Source: a virus
Direction: 5' to 3' (one strand)
Length of the DNA stretch: 44,552 nt
Virus record (IMG/VR): IMGVR_UViG_3300035199_000182
Coordinates: 1 to 44,552 of that record
Shown: one piece after another, positions 21,526-30,500 of the stretch
How the letters are laid out: each line of letters opens with the position of its first letter
How positions within the stretch are numbered: the stretch's first letter is position 1
Notes under the pieces: generated by a model
Databases searched by the model: none
Told to the model about the DNA's origin: nothing
Seen by the model: the letters and a program-made list of their open reading frames with translations, nothing else
Program-made: the position numbers and the translations under genes

Positions 21526-22761
21526 CTATGCAAAGAAGAACGGATTGGGTACACCGCCACCGCTTGCCGCTGCCCATGCGATGTCAGTGCCGTCACTGGT
21601 TAGAACGTAGGTTGCGGCACCCTTGGTTAGCTCTGCTGTTGCAGCACTGCCATTACCGTAGATGATACTGCCCCTAGCTATATCAGCTAGCTTCGCCACA
21701 GTTACTTGGTTGTCTGCTATGTGGGCGGTATCTATAGATCCGTCTGCGTAATGCTCTGAGTCGATCACATCATCACCGATCTTAGCCGCCGTCACAGCAT
21801 CGGCGGCTAGATGTGCTGCATCTATGGACCCGTCAGTGTAGTGTTCCGAGTCAATAGCGTCATCCGCAATCTTGGCACCCGTAACAGCGTCAGCAGCAAT
21901 CAAGGCTGTCGTGATTTGTAGGTTGCCTATATGTGCTGTGTCGATAGACGCGTCTGTGTAATGCTCAGAGTCAATAGCGTCGTCTGCAACCTTGGCGCCA
22001 GTTACCGCATCGTTAGCTAGGTGTGCTGTGTCGATGGAGCCGTCCACATAGTGCTCGGAGTCCACCGCGTCATCTGCTATCTTAGCCCCAGTTACCACAT
22101 CGGCAGCAAGGTGTGCGCTGTCTATTGAGCCATCTGTATAGTGTTCCGAATCAACAGCATCGTCTGCTAGTTTTGCACCAGTGATAGCATCGGCAGCAAT
22201 CTTAGCAGTAGTTACTTGTAGGTCACCTAGGTGAGCTGTGTCGATAGAGCCATCTGCATAGTGCTCACTGTCTATTGCATCGTCAGCGATCTTGGCTCCG
22301 GTAATTGCATCAGCAGCAATGTACCCTGACGCTATAGCCGTACCTTGCCAGACACCTGTGCCAATAGTGCCTACGGTAACCAGATTGGCAGTGGCTGTAA
22401 TTGCTGCTTGTGTGCCACCAGTGACAGTAGCTGCCGTCCCCGAGGCGTTACCTGTAACATTCCCCGTCAGTGCTCCTGCGAAAGCCGGTGAAGTTAGGAG
22501 CCCACCGCTGGGGTTGTAGTGGAGGTTGCCGTCTGACTCCAGTCCGACATTCCCACCATCAGCATCAGCGCCAGCTACAAAGGTGAGTACGTTATTCTCA
22601 TCCGTACTCTCGTTGTCGGTGACAGTTACGGTAGTAGCAACGGTGGCAGTAGTTACAGTTGCCGCTGCAGCCAGTGTAGTGCCATCCGCCTTATAAAATG
22701 TCCAGCTGACTCCAGGGGTACCCTTTGCCTGTCCGTCAGCTTTATAGAATGTCCACGGCAT
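21526..22761 (-). CDS. Tail fibre shaft protein with decapeptide repeats
   Basis: A 411-aa protein. It begins with two copies of the WTFY module (PWTFYKADGQ and SWTFYKADGT). Residues about 155-365 are built from ten-residue units of three alternating types, IDTAHLxxDA, VTGAKIADDA and IDSEHYxDGS, with six IDSEHY copies spaced 40, 30, 30, 40 and 30 residues. The C-terminal region is Gly/Ala-rich (GNGSAATAEL) and ends VPNPFFFA. This is the layout of a trimeric fibre shaft with an attachment N-terminus. It overlaps the next upstream gene's stop by one base. Confidence 0.75.
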   Translation of the reverse strand: MPWTFYKADGQAKGTPGVSWTFYKADGTTLAAAATVTTATVATTVTVTDNESTDENNVLTFVAGADADGGNVGLESDGNLHYNPSGGLLTSPAFAGALTGNVTGNASGTAATVTGGTQAAITATANLVTVGTIGTGVWQGTAIASGYIAADAITGAKIADDAIDSEHYADGSIDTAHLGDLQVTTAKIAADAITGAKLADDAVDSEHYTDGSIDSAHLAADVVTGAKIADDAVDSEHYVDGSIDTAHLANDAVTGAKVADDAIDSEHYTDASIDTAHIGNLQITTALIAADAVTGAKIADDAIDSEHYTDGSIDAAHLAADAVTAAKIGDDVIDSEHYADGSIDTAHIADNQVTVAKLADIARGSIIYGNGSAATAELTKGAATYVLTSDGTDIAWAAASGGGVPNPFFFA

Positions 22762-23096
22762 TATGAAATCTCCAAGCCCCAGATGGTGTAGGATATTTCG
22801 TCTGCAGCAGCAGCAAATCCATGGATCTCGGTAGTAGCTGACATGCAGATAGATCCACCAAACTCGGCAAACCCGCCAGCCTCAATCTCAACTCCAGGCA
22901 GGATGAGGTTTGTGTCAGCAAGGCTTGCGCTATTGCTTGTGTGATGTAGTGTCACCACGCGAGCTGTGGCTGTGTTGTTGGATATATTGATAGTCTTTAC
23001 GATAGCCTCTGTGGAAGACGGCACATCATACAGCTTGGTAGTGCCACCTGATGCAGGCAGTCTTCCCTGTGCTAGCCTTTTATATACTTCGCCCAT
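22761..23096 (-). CDS. Small beta-rich virion protein, paralog B
   Basis: A 111-aa paralog of the protein at 21182-21517, sharing LYDVPSSTEAIVK, NNTAT, LHHTS, AGGFAEFGGSICM and the terminal IWGLEIS pattern. Its start follows GAGGTCAT. It lies between the two fibre genes, as its paralog lies beside the WTFY receptor genes, so each fibre unit seems to have its own copy. Confidence 0.6.
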   Translation of the reverse strand: MGEVYKRLAQGRLPASGGTTKLYDVPSSTEAIVKTINISNNTATARVVTLHHTSNSASLADTNLILPGVEIEAGGFAEFGGSICMSATTEIHGFAAAADEISYTIWGLEIS

Positions 23097-23102
23097 ATGA
23101 CC

Positions 23103-23903
23103 TCATGCCATGAAGAATGAAAAAACTTTACCAGCGGTGACTGTGATTGCTCCGTCACCATTTGTGACTGTAACGCCGGTCCCTGCTGTCAGTGTAGTCA
23201 CGGCTGGTCCACTGGAGCCGCCAACCAGGATGTTGCCGCTGGTGGTCATGGCTGCTGCTGCTACTGTGTCTGTTCCAGAATCCTGTGTTATCAGTACAGC
23301 TTTGTCCGCAAGGGATGACGCACCTGTGCCTCCACTAGCCACCTTGAGCGTGCCAGTGCTGGAGGAGAAAGCGGCCAGGGCAACTGGGTCTGTGCTACCA
23401 TCTCCAACTACTATTGCACCGTCAGCGAGCACAGCCATAGCCGTGACTGCTGAGGTTCCTGACCCTAATAAGATACCGCCGTCAGTCAGTGTGGAGGCAC
23501 CAGTGCCGCCATTGGCCACTGACAGATCTGTCCCACTCCAGTTGCCGTTGTTCACACTAATCGCCCCACCAGTGGAGCTACCGGCATGGGTGTGGGTGGA
23601 GTTAGCCCATGCGGTAGCCCCAATGGTGGGTGCAGTAATGGTGGGTGAGGTTATCGTGAGTGTCCCAGAACTGGTGCTAACTTCAGTAGCTTTCTGGAAC
23701 TCAAACCCACCATCTGTTATAAGGACCTGATCTGTGGCATTGACGACCAGACCCATTGTGTCGGCTGCATTAAGGTATATGCCGGTATTGGGGTCTGTCG
23801 TGAAAGATGTGCCAGGGGCGGCCTCGGCGCCAGGTGGATGAAGCGCCTGGGTCGCGGAGGTCTCCGCCCCTGCAGTTAGTTCACCATAACCTGCTCTAGG
23901 CAT
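23103..23903 (-). CDS. Tail fibre protein
   Basis: A 266-aa Ala/Gly/Thr/Ser-rich protein. It has a short N-terminal segment (MPRAGYGELTAG), a middle with TGIYLNAADTMGLVV and a run of VANGGTGAS/VASGGTGAS repeats, and a C-terminal ITVTAGKVFSFFMA. The GGTGAS(S/T)L repeat is characteristic of phage fibre stalks. ATG at 23903 follows AGGAG. Immediately upstream lies the strong hairpin at 23919-23981. Confidence 0.7.
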   Translation of the reverse strand: MPRAGYGELTAGAETSATQALHPPGAEAAPGTSFTTDPNTGIYLNAADTMGLVVNATDQVLITDGGFEFQKATEVSTSSGTLTITSPTITAPTIGATAWANSTHTHAGSSTGGAISVNNGNWSGTDLSVANGGTGASTLTDGGILLGSGTSAVTAMAVLADGAIVVGDGSTDPVALAAFSSSTGTLKVASGGTGASSLADKAVLITQDSGTDTVAAAAMTTSGNILVGGSSGPAVTTLTAGTGVTVTNGDGAITVTAGKVFSFFMA

Positions 23904-23918
23904 TTGTTCTCCTAAGCA

Positions 23919-23981
23919 TTCGGGGCGGCACCTTGTGCCAGCATGTTAATCCGCTTGGCTATAAAGGTGTACCGCCCCGAA
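23919..23981 (-). promoter_or_regulatory. Long imperfect hairpin between virion genes
   Basis: TTCGGGGCGG (23919-23928) pairs perfectly with CCGCCCCGAA (23972-23981). Past a two-base bulge, CACCTT pairs with AAGGTG. On the minus strand the stem ends about six bases before the ribosome site of the fibre gene. The hairpin also holds an open frame ending ...KRINMLAQGAAPNA with no clear start codon. Possible roles: processing signal, attenuator or translational control. Confidence 0.55.
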
Positions 23982-23988
23982 CGTATTA

Positions 23989-24582
23989 TTACGATCCCCT
24001 TACAAAGACCTCCGCCCACTTGAATGTGAAGAACCAGCTAGGCTGCGTGGTGCCTGCGAAGGTGTAGACCACCAGTGAGGCAGGTCCTACCAAGTAGGGT
24101 GCATAGCTGTGCCTCGCACTCCAGAACACCTGGCTGCTAGTCACAGCTCCGTCTAGGTTGTGTTCATATATACCACTGAACAGTGAGACATCAATAGAAT
24201 TGGCATTGGTTGTAGGCCCGGTGTAGAAGCTGCAGCCAGAAGACGCCAGGTTACTGTCCGAGCCAGATACCGTAAACCTCATGTTCCTAGGTGTGTGGGC
24301 AGTCCCGCCTGAAGCACGTCTTACCTTGTCAGACAGTGTAGCCAGCACGGTGATCGCGCCACCTGCTACTGTGCCTCCCTGTCTAAGATCAATTTCTAAT
24401 GGGACAACGCCTGTTCCGCTAGGTACATCTAGTACGAAGGCGGGAGCTGTGTCCGAGAAGGACGTCCCGCCTACCGCTAGAGCTGTCTCCCTGGCAGCAT
24501 TGCTGACCATGAAGGCCCGGCCATCAAGGATAGCCTGGTCGTACCTATCAGAGACAACCAGTCCCTGATTGCCGTATTCCAT
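23989..24582 (-). CDS. Virion structural protein
   Basis: A 197-aa protein. ATG follows GGAGGAG. Residues about 15-30 read QAILDGRAFMVSN; later blocks are strand-rich (FVLDVPSGTGVVPLEIDLRQGG, then RFTVSGSDS, then SFYTGP). The pattern GRAF...SF-DT-P-F-L-x-VPSG...PLE-x-x-LRQ-G-TVAGG is one I associate with fibre-adjacent virion proteins of environmental phages. Location between capsid and fibre genes supports a virion role; the exact place is unknown. Confidence 0.55.
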   Translation of the reverse strand: MEYGNQGLVVSDRYDQAILDGRAFMVSNAARETALAVGGTSFSDTAPAFVLDVPSGTGVVPLEIDLRQGGTVAGGAITVLATLSDKVRRASGGTAHTPRNMRFTVSGSDSNLASSGCSFYTGPTTNANSIDVSLFSGIYEHNLDGAVTSSQVFWSARHSYAPYLVGPASLVVYTFAGTTQPSWFFTFKWAEVFVRGS

Positions 24583-25386
24583 TTAGCTCCTCCGTAGTTG
24601 CCAGACCTTAAAGAAATCTAAGTCGCAGTTGACACTGGCAGTGGTCCTAGTCCGTACCAGAACACTGGGGGCAAGGTTTACGCTACCAGTCTGAGAACCG
24701 GACATCACCAGAGTTTCCCCTTGCTTCCTGCCATCAGCGTTGTACCTCATGAAGTAGGCGCTGTCTTCCATCATGGCCACCACCATTGTCTGGTAGGTGT
24801 CCGCAACGGGGTAGACTCCCGCAGACTGGTCTATACTAGAAGTACCAGAGACGGATAGGGCTTGTGCAGTGGCAGCTGTACCGGCAGCAACGCCCATGGC
24901 ATTCCATGAGTCTACCGTTGCTGATGTGTCATAGGCCCAGCAACAGCCGTTAGTGGCTGTCATGGAGCCAGCATCTATGACATTTGATATTGCGGTGCCG
25001 TTGGCGACGTGGTCGGAGAACCCTACCTCTAGCTTTATATTTGCAGCCGAGCTGAGTCTGTACCGAACTGCCATTACAGCATTACAGTCACCCTTAAACT
25101 GCAACGGTAGGGAGATATGACCAGCTGAATCTGAGGTGGTTCCAGTCACGTACCGAATATTCCCCCATTCATTAGCAGAAGCTGTAGGTGCGAGAACAGC
25201 CCATGCTGTCCCCCCAGATCCTGTACTAACGGTATACACGTTAGTCGTGAGTACCCCGCTCAAGAAGTCATCTTCCCACTTGCAGACATCAAAGGAGTTC
25301 ATCTGGAGAAACTCCATCGAAGCTTCTGGGCTATCCCCTGAGCGGAGACGGATGTCGCTTAGATCTTGTACTATTCTATCAGCCAT
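24583..25386 (-). CDS. Beta-rich virion protein, decoration or fibre candidate
   Basis: A 267-aa protein. It begins with a polar segment (ADRIVQDLSDIRLRSGDSPE), then WEDDFLSGVL, followed by strand-rich sequence with AGHISLPLQFKGD, VRYRLSSAANIKLEVGF and a C-terminal LDFFKVWQLRRS. This has the layout of a concanavalin-like beta-sandwich, a fold common in capsid decoration and fibre proteins. ATG overlaps the upstream stop (TAATGG). Confidence 0.5.
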   Translation of the reverse strand: MADRIVQDLSDIRLRSGDSPEASMEFLQMNSFDVCKWEDDFLSGVLTTNVYTVSTGSGGTAWAVLAPTASANEWGNIRYVTGTTSDSAGHISLPLQFKGDCNAVMAVRYRLSSAANIKLEVGFSDHVANGTAISNVIDAGSMTATNGCCWAYDTSATVDSWNAMGVAAGTAATAQALSVSGTSSIDQSAGVYPVADTYQTMVVAMMEDSAYFMRYNADGRKQGETLVMSGSQTGSVNLAPSVLVRTRTTASVNCDLDFFKVWQLRRS

Positions 25387-25832
25387 TATTCTCCTAGAGT
25401 GAAGCCCTTAGGTAGGCCGTGCTTCTCGATGTACTCATCGGGTATCCAGGCCTTGGTCTTCTTGTGTTTCATAGTGAACCATGCCCAGCAGTTGTACTGG
25501 TCACCATCCTCAACCTTCCATGGGTGGTCTGGAGCTAGACCCTGTACGCCATCGGGTACCCAGAGTGCCACTCCATCCTCGCTATTACCTGCTGGTTTAT
25601 AGGACACCCCATACTCCGGTACCTTCTGGAAGCACGGCGCCGTCTGGAGTGTCCAGTTCAACTTTTCGTAATGAGCCACGAACTTCTCGAGCTGCTCGTA
25701 CGCCTGCTTATAGAGTGTGAGCCCTTTTAGGTCAGGACGCACCATGAACATGCCGTTCCGCTTGACCCAGTTAGGCTGTATAGCTTTCTTCTGGGCCAAG
25801 CCTGTTGATGTGTGGCTCAGTACGGGAGGCAT
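25386..25832 (-). CDS. Hypothetical protein downstream of the major capsid gene
   Basis: A 148-aa protein. It has a basic N-terminal part (AQKKAIQPNWVKRNG), a central helix (TLYKQAYEQLEKFVAHYEKL), and a Trp-rich second half (ALWVPDGVQG, DQYNCWAWFTMKHKKTKAW). It lies directly after the capsid gene with a stop-start overlap, where head completion or decoration proteins are often found. No motif supports a firmer call. Confidence 0.5.
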   Translation of the reverse strand: MPPVLSHTSTGLAQKKAIQPNWVKRNGMFMVRPDLKGLTLYKQAYEQLEKFVAHYEKLNWTLQTAPCFQKVPEYGVSYKPAGNSEDGVALWVPDGVQGLAPDHPWKVEDGDQYNCWAWFTMKHKKTKAWIPDEYIEKHGLPKGFTLGE

Positions 25833-26725
25833 TACATGCCGTTCATGAATACGCCGTGGTCATCCCGGATCTCGATGAACCCGTAGATGGCGTGAGCAGC
25901 GTATCGAGTGGTGTCCGTGCTGATCTCATAGTGCTCGGCAGTACGCATCTCCTCTACGATGAGGGAGGCGAGAGCTTCCTTCTGCCAGATGCCATTGTCA
26001 TGGCCAGTAGCGTTGGTACCTTCTACGTTCTGGGACATGTACCAGTCCATTCCGTAGATGGTAGCCTGGTAGCCAGGGTACTTGCCGTTCTTGGACAGGT
26101 TCCCTATACTGTCGTTGTACTGCCGGTTGATGTACCGTTCAACGCTGAAGAGGTTCATCTGCTCAGCAGGGGAGAAGACGAAGAATCGGTTATCCGATGG
26201 AGCGAAAGCATCTTCCAGATACTGAACCGCTCGACGGAGGTCTGGGTCCGTGAGAGGGACCGATAGTGACCCAACCGTCTGGCTAAAGCCATCCACGAAG
26301 CCAGCAGCGTCGTCATCAATACGGTGGGCTATCGCATAGCCAGCCGCCTTGGTCAGCTTCTCCATGAGGCCAATGTTGGAGAACAAGTCAGCCTCGTACT
26401 CCAGCTCGAAGGCCTGGAAGATGTGGGTGTCAGCAACAAGGCTGATACGGGAGAGCAGTCGGGCCTCATCGAAGGACACTGCGCCACCGCTGCCGCCTCC
26501 AGCCGCTGCAGACATGGCGTTCGCCTGGGTCGAGTCCTCATCTTGGAACCGATTGATACCATGAATCAGTACCCGGTCAGCACTGTCTTTTCGATCGGCC
26601 TCCCAGCGTCGGTCGAAGAAGTTGGTGAAGATTAGGTTTGATTCCCTATAATCCGCAGTCAGATGAGAGTAGATCTGCGGGATGGTGTTGGACAGATTAG
26701 TCGTATCCGTGTCAGTAATAGCCAT
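25832..26725 (-). CDS. Major capsid protein
   Basis: A 297-aa protein. ATG at 26725 follows AGGGG; the preceding in-frame TTG is rejected. It has an N-terminal helical arm (IPQIYSHLTADYRESNLIFTNFFDRRWEAD), a Gly/Ala/Ser-rich loop around residue 70, a long helix (ARLLSRISLVADTHIFQAFELEYEADLF) and a P-domain-like region (AVQYLEDAFAPSDNRFFVFSPAEQMNLF). It ends RYAAHAIYGFIEIRDDHGVFMNGM. Size and layout fit an HK97-fold coat protein. It follows the scaffold gene by eight bases under the promoter at 27485-27513. Confidence 0.8.
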   Translation of the reverse strand: MAITDTDTTNLSNTIPQIYSHLTADYRESNLIFTNFFDRRWEADRKDSADRVLIHGINRFQDEDSTQANAMSAAAGGGSGGAVSFDEARLLSRISLVADTHIFQAFELEYEADLFSNIGLMEKLTKAAGYAIAHRIDDDAAGFVDGFSQTVGSLSVPLTDPDLRRAVQYLEDAFAPSDNRFFVFSPAEQMNLFSVERYINRQYNDSIGNLSKNGKYPGYQATIYGMDWYMSQNVEGTNATGHDNGIWQKEALASLIVEEMRTAEHYEISTDTTRYAAHAIYGFIEIRDDHGVFMNGM

Positions 26726-26733
26726 CAATACCC

Positions 26734-27390
26734 CTACGCGGGAAGCGTGATCTTACCGCCCCGCAAATTTTTAAGTATCTCTTCTTTGTGTTCCGTCCAG
26801 AACTCGCGGCCCTCTGGTCCTGCCAGTGTGTTGTTGAGTCTGGATGCATCTGTTAGAACCCCGGTAGGCACCACAGATGAGGTACCTTGTGAGTCTACTT
26901 GAGAGGCTCCTGCCCGAGAAGCTAGTCTCCTCTCTACCTCGGCTTCTACTTCTACTTCTGTGGTACCAACTGCTCCGGTATGTAGTGTGTTGGCTACCAT
27001 CTCAGCAGCCTCTCTAAACCTACCAGCAGACCACGTGTCTCGGGCCCTGTCCATAGTGGGATCATCCCATGAGGTCTCAGCTTCAAACAGTGATTGAGCA
27101 ATCTCTCTTCGAGCCGAAGAGGCTTCAGGAGGTACTTGGACGCCACCGGCTTGGACCATATCGTCCTCATCTATAATGCCGGATTTCCCCAGGATTCTCA
27201 GCACGGCTTGGTTACCCATCGTTAGTGCCTCTAGCTGGGCCTGGATCTCGACTTGAGCTAGATTTTGCTCCATCAACGCGCGCTCACGACGTCGGGACGC
27301 TTCTAGTTTCCGCTGTAGACTCTTGTACGCCTCACTCGGAGCGTCCGCAGGTTGACCCTGGTTACTCTCGAGTTCTGTTTCCTCTGGCAT
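26734..27390 (-). CDS. Capsid scaffolding protein
   Basis: A 218-aa acidic protein. It has a disordered start (EETELESNQGQPADAP), a coiled-coil region about residues 22-60 (YKSLQRKLEASRRRERALMEQNLAQVEIQAQLEAL), a helical middle and a basic amphipathic C-terminus (EEILKNLRGGKITLPA). This acidic-coiled-coil-basic-tail layout and the position immediately before the capsid gene are typical of scaffolds. ATG follows AAGGGGGA. It is the first gene after the internal late promoter. Confidence 0.8.
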   Translation of the reverse strand: MPEETELESNQGQPADAPSEAYKSLQRKLEASRRRERALMEQNLAQVEIQAQLEALTMGNQAVLRILGKSGIIDEDDMVQAGGVQVPPEASSARREIAQSLFEAETSWDDPTMDRARDTWSAGRFREAAEMVANTLHTGAVGTTEVEVEAEVERRLASRAGASQVDSQGTSSVVPTGVLTDASRLNNTLAGPEGREFWTEHKEEILKNLRGGKITLPA

Positions 27391-27411
27391 ATATCCCCCT
27401 TAAACAAGTGA

Positions 27412-27473
27412 AAGCCGCAGGTCTAGCCCGCAGCTTAAAATAGGAGTCCGTTCGGGTAGGTTTTTCTCTACCC
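27412..27473 (-). promoter_or_regulatory. Two hairpins in the scaffold/capsid mRNA leader
   Basis: On the minus strand, GGGTAG and CTACCC (27454-27473) form a 6-bp stem near the transcript 5' end. The second hairpin (27412-27436) is a 10-bp stem with a 5-base loop and two G-U pairs. Those G-U pairs become A-C mismatches on the other strand, so the fold is specific to minus-strand RNA. A TTTC follows, so it may be an attenuator or an mRNA-stabilising structure. Confidence 0.6.
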
Positions 27474-27484
27474 TACTGTAGTTG

Positions 27485-27513
27485 ATTATAGCACAGTTTT
27501 TATACATTGTCAA
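27485..27513 (-). promoter_or_regulatory. Consensus sigma-70 promoter for scaffold and capsid genes
   Basis: Perfect TTGACA (27508-27513), exactly 17 bp, perfect TATAAT (27485-27490) on the minus strand. The -35 begins a few bases after the stop of the 2935-aa gene. The expected start is near 27478, leaving a leader of about 90 bases before the scaffold ATG. This boosts capsid-gene expression relative to the upstream giant genes. Confidence 0.9.
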
Positions 27514-27515
27514 TA

Positions 27516-30500
27516 CTAATACAGCTTGGATCTTCCAGATTCTATCTTCTGTCGTATGGGGGAGTATCCATAGAACTTCTCAAGCTGCCTACTTAGGGCT
27601 GGATTGACCAGTCTCCAGGCATCTTTACGGGCATCGACTCTGGCCATGTATGCCTTAACTTGTGGATACCGAAGCATAAACCTCGCCCTACCTTCATTCG
27701 TCGGAATGCTGTAGTAGTTCTGTATCAACCTATACGGTCCGGTGTCCTTGCCGAAGACCCTCTCGGCCATTTCCCAGAATGGCTTGAGATCCTGTCTAGC
27801 CTTCTCTAGTTCAGCAACCAGGGGAGGTAGATCCTTATTGAGCTTTGCCCTAGCCTGCACATACTCCCAGTCGTCTGCGTGGATCTTGTTCTTGAAATTA
27901 TCCTGGTGCGCTGCAAAGTTCTCTGGGATAAAGTTACCATACTCGTCTTGGAGGTCCTCCGCGCCTGTAACTTCAGCCCTATACATGTCGTAGAGTATGT
28001 CCCCTATATGACCCTCTCCGACCTCTAGCCTCCCCAGTCGTTTTACATCTAGGTCCTCTATGATCGTCTTATAAGTCACACCATTGGCATGGTGGATACC
28101 CCTGAGCCACGCATCAATTATGCCTATCTGCCTACGGAACTCTCTATGATCTATCTCTCCACTCTCAAACTTGTTAGATATACCCGTGAGTCTAGTGAAG
28201 TGCTCCTCTCTAGCTTTTTCGGTAGCATCTATAAACTCTTTGAATTTAACCCTCTCTGGGTCACCCTGGAAGAACTTACTGGTCTCCATCGACTCCTTGA
28301 TCTCTAGGATATCCTCGTGCCTTTCATCTAGGAGATCAATGAACAGGACAGGTGCCTCGTCTACCGTCACAGGTTCTCCGTTAGCTATCTGTTCGTTCCT
28401 CCACTCTACCAAGTCTGGGTCTGTGTCAGTAAGTAGGTAGTTGAGTCTCAATTGGGCTATCTGCTGAGACTTAGGTAGAGGTGAGGTCCTGAGACCCACC
28501 AGCTCGGAGAGAGTGCCAAGCTTGTTCCACCCTTGAAAATCATACATGAGAGTCTCGCCCCAGAAGGGCAGGGCTTGTCGACCAAGATAGCGGCCAAGCT
28601 TGAGTTTTTCCCACGACCCGTCAGCATCCCGTAGAGGGTCGCCAATAAAGGTACGACCATTTACGATGTCTACTATAGTGCTGCCTAGGGGAGACATAGA
28701 AGACCTGGCCCATTTCATTATGGCATGGTCCTCCCAGGACAGATCCTTTATGCCACCTGGATCGCCATCGGTCATTTGATGGATAACGTCCGATGCCATC
28801 CTCATGAGAGCATAGTACGGAGTGCCTATACCTACACGCACACCACCGATCTTTGCAGTCATGAAGTCTGCGCTGGTGGTATCAAACACCTTCTTGTTAT
28901 TTCCAGAGAAGTAGACCATTGCTCCCATGGCTGTAGCAGCAGTTACTAGGGAGCCAATTGATAGAAGAGCCTGTCTACGTTCTAGACCTAGAGCTACCTT
29001 CTCTCCCCCTCCAGGAAGGGGCATTCTCCCAATGCGTCTCGGAGCCTTCAGCCCTAGCAGAGATGCAGGAGCCAGAGCGGCACCTTCCCCTGCCTTCCAG
29101 ATTAGGGCTGCAGTTGCCCGTCTGAGCATAGGGGCAAACATGAGATATGTACTCTCAATCTGCCTCTGGTGATTTGATATGCCAGCCCTGACTGGATCCA
29201 GTGTGCCTGTTATCTTATTGACAATGGCTGCAAGTTCCCTAAGTTCCGCGTCGTCTGTGATAAGGGGCCTAAGAGCCTCCCAGTACTCTATGCGAAGCAT
29301 GTCAATAAAGGTGTTAAAGGTGTTCTCTGCCCTCTTGGTTGCAGAGCCTATGTTCCAGCCCTTATACCCTGTTGTTATCTCCCTCCCACCAACATTGAGG
29401 TACTCCATCTCGGACAGCTTCTCAATACCATACTCACCAGTAGTTTCACGAAGCGAGCTTATATTCGGAGTACTGCCGTATCTGGCCATCTCACCTATGG
29501 TAGCCGACTTTGACGAAAGGTAGTTATAGCGTACTTTGTGTCCATCCTTAGATATGAACGCCCTCATCATGTGCACACTGGCCTGGGCCCACGGAGTCTT
29601 ATGCCAGGATAGGCCCTCGAAGGCTGACATGCGAAGTTGATCGGCCTTAGTTATGGACTCTCTTCCCTGTAAGATGTCCTCCTTGCGGAGTATATCCAAG
29701 TCCTTGTACTTCCGTATACCACGCTGTGCTGCTATGGTAGGAGTCATTGTTAGAAGCATGAATCCATGGATAAGAGGGACTCCTAAGTCAAAGGTAGTTG
29801 AGAGAGTCCGTACCATAGAGGACCACATAGAAGGAAGCCTACCGATACCCGTTACAGAGAAGTGCTCCGACATGTTCTCCACGTATACCTTTAGCTCGTG
29901 CATAGCCTCGGGCTGGAAGGCCAACTCAGATAGCTCCTTAGTCATCTCGTCGCCTCCTCCCATAAAGGCGTCAATTCCTCGAGGGTTCCTGAGACCTAGT
30001 GAGTCCTTAAACCTTAAAACTGCATTAGATTGGATCTCTGCTATTGCCTGTCTGATCATCTCCTTCTCTTTAAGGATATCCTGTCCACCTGGGAGACCAG
30101 CACCACCTGCCGCAGCCCTATTGACGGTATTGATCCTAGATACTAGTCCTGGATAGTAGGCTTCTGCAACTATGGCAAGTTCCATGTCGACATAGTGGCC
30201 ACCTTCAAGTGCATGTATCAATTTACTGCCCGCAAGGATAGGGCTCTTCATATGACTAACGCTCTTGCCTAAATCTGGGGTACGGAGCATTGTCTCCACA
30301 AGCTGCTTATCAGCTACCCATCCATAGACACCAGTAGTCAGCTGCCTCAGAGCCTCAACAGGGTCCTGTATATACGTGGCAGAACCCGCCCCAAGAACGT
30401 CCTCCCCTTCGATCATTCCATGGGTGTACACCCTTTCCTCGAAGAACTGAGGATTCGATCCAAGTACGGGTCTGTCGCTAAAACTGGCATCCTTAGCCGC

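Noticed and set aside
23110-23730. 206-codon open frame on the plus strand opposite the fibre gene
   Set aside because: It mirrors the repetitive Ala/Gly/Thr-rich fibre gene and has no ribosome site or promoter.
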